From the NCBI GenBank assembly GCA_035529695.1, contig DATKWD010000070.1, positions 1 through 11,666 of the forward strand: DNA of 11,666 nt, read 5' to 3'. How positions within the stretch are numbered: the first letter of the stretch is position 1; the number at the start of each line of letters is the position of its first letter. Below are positions 6,649 to 11,666 of this stretch, piece after piece. Below the pieces are notes generated by a model. The model was not told where the DNA came from. It made no database searches and worked only from the letters and a program-made list of their open reading frames with translations. The position numbers and the translations under genes are program-made. The DNA comes from DATKWD01 sp035529695 (GTDB lineage: Bacteria; Actinomycetota; Acidimicrobiia; Acidimicrobiales; Salinilacustritrichaceae).

Positions 6649-7464
6649 TCAGAGTTTTTTGGAAAGAATCGCGCGGCGCATCTGCTCGACCGGTGGGTCC
6701 TCTCCGGTCCATCGCCGAAACGCATGGGCAGCTTGGTGCACCAGCATGCTGACACCGTTCGCCGTCGCCAGGCCGAGTTCGCGGGCTGCGCTGAGCAACG
6801 GGGTCTCGCTCGGCTCGTACACCAGGTCGACCACGACCTGGCCCGTGAGCAGGTGGAGGTCGAACGGCAGCCGGCCGTCGCCCATGCCGACCGGAGTGGC
6901 CTGGACGATGACATCGACGGCCGCGAGCTCCGACGGAACCGCCACCCGTCCAACCGGCCCGGCCATCGATGCGGCGATCTGGGCGCGTTCGTCGCTGCGA
7001 TTGACCACCAGCACCGAAGCCGCGCCGGCATCTCCGAGTGCGGAGATGACCGCTCGCGCCGCACCACCGGCCCCCACCACCCCGAACGTGCGCCCAGACG
7101 GGGTCACTCCGAGGTCGTCGGCGAGCCCGTCGACGAAGCCCGCACCGTCGGTGTTGTACCCGACCAGTTCGTCGCCGTCCCACGCGATGCAGTTGACGGC
7201 GTCGAGTCGCGCTGCGGTGGGGTCGAGGCGATCGAGACCCGCGATCACGTCGGACTTGAGCGGCATGGTCACCGACATCCCGCCAAGGCCGAGGGCCCGC
7301 ATGGCGGCGACGGCAGCGCCTCCGCCCCCGCGCTCGATCTCGAACGCGGCGAATACCCAGTCGAGGCCGAGCGCCGCGAACCCGGCGTTGTGGATGACCG
7401 GCGAGAGCGAGTGTCGCACCGGCGAGCCGATCACCGCTGCGAGCGTCGTGCGGCCCGAGATCAT
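6649..7464 (-). CDS. aroE: Shikimate dehydrogenase
   Basis: Reduces 3-dehydroshikimate to shikimate with NADPH in the cytosol. The protein is 271 residues, normal for the family. Substrate-site motifs are SLSPVIHN (19-26), the catalytic Lys K70 in MPLKSD, N91 in AVNC and D106 in NTDGAGF. The NADP-binding glycine loop is GAGGAARA (131-138), followed by NRSDERA (155-161). Q244 lies in the LVHQAAHAF segment. The start is ATG at 7464, overlapping the mltG stop in ATGA, so it is probably translationally coupled. The gene ends in AAA AAA CTC TGA, and the next gene lies 53 bases on in the -1 frame. Together with aroC in the left part of the window it supplies two shikimate-pathway steps. The call is secure. 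Confidence 0.96.
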   Translation of the reverse strand: MISGRTTLAAVIGSPVRHSLSPVIHNAGFAALGLDWVFAAFEIERGGGGAAVAAMRALGLGGMSVTMPLKSDVIAGLDRLDPTAARLDAVNCIAWDGDELVGYNTDGAGFVDGLADDLGVTPSGRTFGVVGAGGAARAVISALGDAGAASVLVVNRSDERAQIAASMAGPVGRVAVPSELAAVDVIVQATPVGMGDGRLPFDLHLLTGQVVVDLVYEPSETPLLSAARELGLATANGVSMLVHQAAHAFRRWTGEDPPVEQMRRAILSKKL

Positions 7465-8669
7465 CCGCAGCCGAGGCCCTGCTGGCGACACGCTTCCTTG
7501 GCGCGCAGGAACTCCTGATTGCTGTCGGTGAAGAAGTGATTCCCCTCGGCGTCCATCAGGACGTAGAAGGTCCACGGCCCCGGCTCCGGGTTGAGAGCAG
7601 CCTCGATCGCTCCGCGGCCGGGGGCGGCAATCGGCGTGGGGGGCAGGCCGAGGGTCCGCCTCGTGTTGTACGGCGAGTCGCTCTGGAAGTCGAGCGCATC
7701 GCGGTCACGCCCTGCGAGGATGGCTTCGTAGCGCGACGTGGCGTCGATACCGAGTGGGATGCCCTGCTCCAGACGGTTGTGGATGACCCGGCTGATCTTC
7801 GCACGGTCGCCGGGGACTTTGGCCTCCTCCTCGATGAGCGACGCCAGGATCACCACCTCGTACCTCGACAACCCGAAGGATGCCCCGATGCCGTCCGCGT
7901 CGAGTTCGTCCAACACGGCATCCATCTGATCGGCCAGACGCTGGAGCACCTGCTGCTCGGTCTCGTCGTCGTCCACCTGATAGGTGTCGGGGAACAGCAG
8001 ACCCTCCATCGAAGGCTCGTCGGCGGGCTTGGTGCGACTGGTGATCGCACCCGATGCGAGGAGCTGGTCGAGGGACTCGACCGAGAATCTGTCGATGCCC
8101 AGCTCGGGGTCAGCCAATCGTTCGGTGATCTCGGTCACCGTGTACGCCTCGGGGATCGTGAAGCCATCATTCTCCGGTGGAGCGGGGCCGGCTTCGAGCA
8201 ACGCGACGACCTCGTCCATCGCCGCGTTGGTGGGCAGGGTGTACTCGCCGGCCTGGAAAGGGCCGCCACCGTTCAGGCGCAGGTACCAACCCCAGACCCG
8301 CGAACTCGAGATGACGTCGTTGTCGACCAGGAGCTGACCGATGTCGTCGGAGGTGGCACCGACCGGCACCACCACGGCAACCGGAGGGCCCTGCTCGCCA
8401 CCCGGGTCGACTTCTCCCTGGTACCAGAACCAGCCGTAGGCGGCGACGGCCGAGGCCAGCAACACGACCACGCCGAGCACTGCGAGCCAACGTGCGCAAC
8501 CGCCTCGGCCGGTGCGGGTGCGGATCGTCGCGTACTCGTGATGCAGGTCGTCGTCATCAATGTCGTGATCGTCGTACTCGTAGTCGTACTCGTACGCATC
8601 GTCGTGGTCCCAGGTCAAGGGGTCGGCCGGATCGGGGCTGCGGGTCGGGTCGGTGGGGTCGTCGTTCAT
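7461..8669 (-). CDS. mltG: Endolytic murein transglycosylase MltG
   Basis: A membrane-anchored enzyme that cuts nascent glycan strands and so sets peptidoglycan chain length. The protein is 402 residues. The cytoplasmic N-terminus (1-58) is very acidic and contains alternating Tyr, Asp, Glu and His (21-46). One membrane helix follows at about 61-82. A LysM-like region spans roughly 96-160. The YceG/MltG catalytic domain shows MEGLLFPDTY (221-230), the probable catalytic Glu E280 in LASLIEEEA, HNRLEQGIPLGIDAT (297-311), SPYNTRRTLGLPPTPI (332-347) and FYVLMDAEGNHFFTDSNQEF (368-387). C394 and C401 near the C-terminus could form a disulfide outside the cell. ATG at 8669 overlaps the ruvX stop in ATGA; an in-frame start at 8711 would add 14 residues and is less likely. 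In many bacteria, as here, it sits between ruvX and aroE. Confidence 0.94.
   Translation of the reverse strand: MNDDPTDPTRSPDPADPLTWDHDDAYEYDYEYDDHDIDDDDLHHEYATIRTRTGRGGCARWLAVLGVVVLLASAVAAYGWFWYQGEVDPGGEQGPPVAVVVPVGATSDDIGQLLVDNDVISSSRVWGWYLRLNGGGPFQAGEYTLPTNAAMDEVVALLEAGPAPPENDGFTIPEAYTVTEITERLADPELGIDRFSVESLDQLLASGAITSRTKPADEPSMEGLLFPDTYQVDDDETEQQVLQRLADQMDAVLDELDADGIGASFGLSRYEVVILASLIEEEAKVPGDRAKISRVIHNRLEQGIPLGIDATSRYEAILAGRDRDALDFQSDSPYNTRRTLGLPPTPIAAPGRGAIEAALNPEPGPWTFYVLMDAEGNHFFTDSNQEFLRAKEACRQQGLGCG
8571..8594. repeat. Perfect 12-bp tandem duplication inside mltG
   Basis: The unit GTCGTACTCGTA occurs twice head to tail. On the coding strand it encodes Y-E-Y-D twice (MltG residues 26-33). 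It lies in a wider degenerate tract of Asp, Tyr and His codons (about 8530-8607), so replication slippage is a plausible origin. Confidence 0.85.
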
Positions 8670-9106
8670 GGGCTCGGATGGCGGGTCGGTTCGTGTGGGC
8701 TGTCGAGCCACGACTGCAGGATCACCGCAGCCGCCACCTTGTCGACCACCTTTCGGCGTTGCTTGGCGTCGAGATGCTGTGCGAGGAGGGCCCGTTCGGC
8801 CGCGACCGTACTCAGCCGCTCGTCCTGGGTCTCAACGCGGACTCCGAGACCCGTGCGCAGCTCGTCGGCCTCGACGAGGGCCTTCGCCGCAGCAGGACCG
8901 ATCGAGCCGTCGAGTGACAACGGCAACCCGACGACGATCAGCTCTGCCTCGACCTCGTCGTAGAGCGTCCGGATGCGACGGTGGTCGGATCGACGGTCTT
9001 TGCTCCGCTCGACGACCTGGTAGGGCGTGGCGACCCTTCCCTCGCTGTCGCAGAGCGCGACACCGATCCGCCGAGATCCGAGATCAAGCCCGATGGCCCG
9101 CGGCAT
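8666..9106 (-). CDS. ruvX: RuvX/YqgF RNase H-fold nuclease
   Basis: A 146-residue RNase H-fold protein, annotated as a Holliday junction resolvase and in E. coli also implicated in 16S rRNA 5' processing; cytosolic. The first acidic residue is D8 in GLDLGSRRIGVA, followed by LIVVGLPLSLDGS (56-68), DERLST (95-100) and the last acidic position D122 in KVVDKVAAAVIL. Length is normal. The ATG at 9106 lies three bases after the alaS stop. The nearest purine run, GAGGA, abuts the start codon and is too close for an ordinary Shine-Dalgarno site, so re-initiation after alaS is likely. The stop overlaps the mltG start in ATGA. The alaS-ruvX pairing is widely conserved. Confidence 0.95.
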   Translation of the reverse strand: MPRAIGLDLGSRRIGVALCDSEGRVATPYQVVERSKDRRSDHRRIRTLYDEVEAELIVVGLPLSLDGSIGPAAAKALVEADELRTGLGVRVETQDERLSTVAAERALLAQHLDAKQRRKVVDKVAAAVILQSWLDSPHEPTRHPSP

Positions 9107-9109
9107 TCC

Positions 9110-11666
9110 TCAGCGGCCCGCGATGGCGTCGCGAACCAGGCCCAGCGCGTCATCGATTCCGTCGGCGTTCTTCCCGCCCAACATCGACAGGTGGGGATCG
9201 GGGCGGCCGCCTCCCTGGATCAGTCCGGACGCCGGGGCGATCAGTGCACCCGCGTCGACGTCGACATCTGACCGAACCGCAGCGACGAGCGCCGCACCGC
9301 CGCCCTCGGGCTCGGACCCGATCACGACGACGCCGACCCCCTTGTCGCGGATGGCCACGGCGAGGTCGCGAAGCGCTCCGCGATCGATGCCGTCGACACG
9401 GGTCACCAGGACGCCGTCGGCTGCTTCGGCGGCGAGACCGTCGGCCCGGCCGAGCGACAACTCGCTCCGGATCGCCTTGATCTCGTTGCGCAGGTCCTTG
9501 ATCTCGCCCATTCTCCGACACGCCGCATCGACCACTTCGCCCACGGGCACCCCGATTGCATCGGCCACGGCATCGAGCTGCGATCGGAGGTCGCGGAGAC
9601 GTTCGATCGGGCCGGTGCCGGTCACCGCCTCGATCCGGCGGAGGTTCGAGCCGATCGATGATTCGCTGATGATCTTGATCGGACCGATGTCGCCGGTCGC
9701 GGCAACGTGGGTTCCGCCGCAGAACTCGACCGACGGCCCAGCCTCGAGCACCCGCACTCGGTCTCCGTACTTGTCGCCGAAGAACGCGATGGCTCCGAGT
9801 TCGGTCGCCTCGTCCTTGGAGGTCTCGTAGTGCCGGACGGGTTCATTGCGCAGGATCAGGGCGTTCGCGAGGTCCTCGATCCGGATCAGTTCGTCGTCGG
9901 TGACGGGGTCGAAGTGGCTGAAGTCGAATCGCAGCCGGGCATCGTCGACGAGCGAGCCCTGCTGCTTGACGTGTTCGCCGAGCACCTCGCGCAACGCCCA
10001 GTGCAGGACATGGGTGCCGGTGTGGTTCCGACGAATACGGGCCCGACGGTCGGCATCGATCGCCACCCGGACTCCTTGGCCGACCTCGAAGCTCCCTTCG
10101 ACCCCGACCAGGTGATGGCCGTGTAACCCGGGGAGCACGAAGGTGGTGTCTGCGACGACCGCCGATGCCGTCTCGGAGGTCACCGTCCCGGAATCGCCAA
10201 CCTGGCCGCCGGACTCGGCGTAACACGGCGTGCGGTCGAGGACGAGGACGTCGCCCACCACTCCGAGCACCACGGCATCGCTGGCGCTCTCGTCGCGACC
10301 GGTGAACCCGGTCGAGCCGTGCTCGGCGAGGATGGCCTGGAACGCATCGATGTCCTCGCCGGTTGCGACCCCGCCACCTCTTCCGGCCGCCCGGGCACGC
10401 TCACGTTGGGCCTCCATCTCGGTGTGGAAGGCCTCGACGTCGACCCTCCTCCCGCGGTCATCGACGATCTCCTCGGTGACCTCGAGCGGGAAACCGTAGG
10501 TGTCGTGGAGGAGAAAGGCGTCGGCCCCCGGGAGGGCTTCACCCTCGCCGAGCTGCTCGAGCTTCTCGTCGAGGATCGCCACGCCGGTCTTGAGTGTCTG
10601 GCGGAACTTCTCCTCTTCACGAGAGCAGATGCCGAGCACGAGATCTCGGTTGGCCTCGAGATCGGGGTAGGCCTCGCCCATCACCTCGATGCACGACTCG
10701 ACCAGCGGCACCGTCACGACCTTGGTGACGCCCAGGAGATAGGCGAATCGCACGGCGCGGCGAATCACGCGTCGGAGCACGTAGCCGCGGTCCTCGTTCG
10801 ACGGCACGACCCCGTCGCTGACCAGGAACGCCATGGTGCGGGTGTGATCGGCGAGCAGTCGCAGGGCCACGTCGGTGCGTTCGTCGGTGCCGAGCGTCGA
10901 ACCCGTCACCGACTGCGCGGTGTCGAGCAGCCTCGACACCGAATCGGCGACGTAGAGCGACGGGCTGTCCGCCAGCACACCGAGAATCCGTTCGAATCCG
11001 GCACCGGTGTCGATTCCTGGTGCCTCGAGGTCGGTCAGTTCGCCGTCTGCGCCGCGGAAGTACTGCGGAAACACCAGGTTCCAGAATTCGACGAACCGTT
11101 TGTCAGCATCGGGGTTGGCTGGCCCGCCTTCGGGACCGTGTGCCGGACCGAAGTCGAAGAAGAGCTCCGACGACGGACCACACGGCCCGGTGTCGCCCAT
11201 CTCCCAGAAGTTGTCCTTGTCGAGCCGTTGAATCCGCTCGCGAGGAAAGCCGACGGCGTCGGCCCAGATGTCCTCGGCCTCGTCGTCGGAGGTGTGCACC
11301 GTGATCCAGATGCGGTCAGCATCGATGCCGAGCGCTTCGGTCGCGAACTCGTAGGCCCAGGGAATCGCCTCGGCCTTGAAGTAGTCGCCGAAGCTGAAGT
11401 TGCCGAGCATTTCGAAGAAGCTCAGGTGCCGGAGGCTGCGCCCGATGTCGTCGAGGTCGTTGTGCTTGCCGCCGAGCCGCACGCACTTCTGGACCGACGT
11501 GGCCCGGCGCGGCTCGTAGGGGGGCTCCTCCTCGCCGAGGAAGTAGGGCACGAACGGCATCATCCCGGAGTTGACGAACATGGGCGCGGACGGGTGATGC
11601 GGGATCAAGCCGGCCGAAGGCACCACGGTATGCCTGCGGGCGACGAAGAAGTCGGTCCATGTTCGA
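9110..11666 (-). CDS. alaS: Alanyl-tRNA synthetase (5' end cut by window edge)
   Basis: Charges tRNA-Ala and hydrolyses mischarged Ser/Gly. About 851 residues are visible. The frame is open to the right edge, where it begins RTWTDFFVARRHTVVPS, typical of AlaS a few residues after the initiator Met; probably fewer than ten residues are missing. The GTG at 11626 is internal, not the start. The class II core includes MFVNSGMMPF, SFFEMLGNFSFGDYFK (near 11380-11420) and GAGFERILGVL (near 11000). The editing domain has HxxxH in HTGTHVLHW (around 10001-10025) and CGGTH (around 9708-9722), together the four metal-site residues. The C-Ala region ends in GGGRPDPHLSMLGGK (around 9172-9216). The length matches full AlaS with editing and C-Ala domains. 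It heads the visible alaS-ruvX-mltG-aroE operon; its promoter lies outside the window. Confidence 0.97.
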   Translation of the reverse strand, partial: RTWTDFFVARRHTVVPSAGLIPHHPSAPMFVNSGMMPFVPYFLGEEEPPYEPRRATSVQKCVRLGGKHNDLDDIGRSLRHLSFFEMLGNFSFGDYFKAEAIPWAYEFATEALGIDADRIWITVHTSDDEAEDIWADAVGFPRERIQRLDKDNFWEMGDTGPCGPSSELFFDFGPAHGPEGGPANPDADKRFVEFWNLVFPQYFRGADGELTDLEAPGIDTGAGFERILGVLADSPSLYVADSVSRLLDTAQSVTGSTLGTDERTDVALRLLADHTRTMAFLVSDGVVPSNEDRGYVLRRVIRRAVRFAYLLGVTKVVTVPLVESCIEVMGEAYPDLEANRDLVLGICSREEEKFRQTLKTGVAILDEKLEQLGEGEALPGADAFLLHDTYGFPLEVTEEIVDDRGRRVDVEAFHTEMEAQRERARAAGRGGGVATGEDIDAFQAILAEHGSTGFTGRDESASDAVVLGVVGDVLVLDRTPCYAESGGQVGDSGTVTSETASAVVADTTFVLPGLHGHHLVGVEGSFEVGQGVRVAIDADRRARIRRNHTGTHVLHWALREVLGEHVKQQGSLVDDARLRFDFSHFDPVTDDELIRIEDLANALILRNEPVRHYETSKDEATELGAIAFFGDKYGDRVRVLEAGPSVEFCGGTHVAATGDIGPIKIISESSIGSNLRRIEAVTGTGPIERLRDLRSQLDAVADAIGVPVGEVVDAACRRMGEIKDLRNEIKAIRSELSLGRADGLAAEAADGVLVTRVDGIDRGALRDLAVAIRDKGVGVVVIGSEPEGGGAALVAAVRSDVDVDAGALIAPASGLIQGGGRPDPHLSMLGGKNADGIDDALGLVRDAIAGR

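Noticed and set aside
6640..6665. T-run at the aroE end as a terminator
   Set aside because: The run of six is A on the transcribed minus-strand message, lies in the coding end of aroE and has no hairpin before it.
6596..7183. N-terminal extension of the DUF4388 protein into aroE
   Set aside because: The domain and Shine-Dalgarno site place the start at 6595. Only the last 20 codons are kept, as a speculative slippage finding.
7536..8963. 475-codon plus-strand open frame antisense to mltG and ruvX
   Set aside because: Composition mirrors the coding strand at high GC; the opposite strand carries unmistakable MltG and RuvX motifs and this frame has no recognisable domain.
11624..11626. GTG at 11626 as the alaS start
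   Set aside because: In-frame codons upstream to the window edge encode RTWTDFFVARRHT, conserved AlaS N-terminal sequence, so the gene continues past the edge.

Overview
This is a compact, high-GC (clearly above 60% by eye) bacterial chromosome segment that is almost entirely coding. Gene order, GTG starts and protein similarity point to an actinobacterium. The DUF4388 protein and the overall flavour make Acidimicrobiia a reasonable guess, but that is inference. No phage, transposon, CRISPR, rRNA or tRNA is visible, and no stretch over 100 bases lacks a gene.

Right block (minus strand, read from 11666 down to 5507): alaS (5' end cut by the window edge), ruvX, mltG, aroE and a DUF4388 protein. 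The first four are packed with a 3-base gap and then two 4-base ATGA overlaps, so they read as one operon. The DUF4388 gene follows aroE after 53 bases and has its own good Shine-Dalgarno site. M. tuberculosis has the same order alaS-ruvX-mltG-aroE-(A24 prepilin peptidase)-...-aroC (Rv2555c to Rv2540c), so this is an old actinobacterial arrangement.

Middle block: a plus-strand gene (4414-5517) encodes a glycosyltransferase of the DUF3524/QTMAN (tRNA-queuosine mannosyltransferase) family. It converges on, and overlaps by 11 bases, the DUF4388 gene. It diverges from a molybdate-type ABC transporter operon, modA-modB-modC (minus, 4357 to 1852), with 56 bases between the two starts. modA/modB overlap by GTGA and modB/modC by ATGA.

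Left block (minus): an A24 prepilin peptidase starts 9 bases after modC. It is followed, after 30 bases, by aroC (chorismate synthase), whose 3' end runs off the window. The aroE/prepilin-peptidase/aroC series is thus split by the DUF4388 gene, the glycosyltransferase and the modABC cassette.

Functionally the window combines shikimate-pathway steps (aroE, aroC), translation (alaS, perhaps tRNA modification), recombination/rRNA processing (ruvX), peptidoglycan chain termination (mltG), molybdate uptake (modABC) and type IV pilin-like processing (prepilin peptidase). I see no convincing new multi-gene system. The most interesting items are the glycosyltransferase in an unexpected lineage, the DUF4388 protein with a conserved-looking tail, and the remodelled operon.
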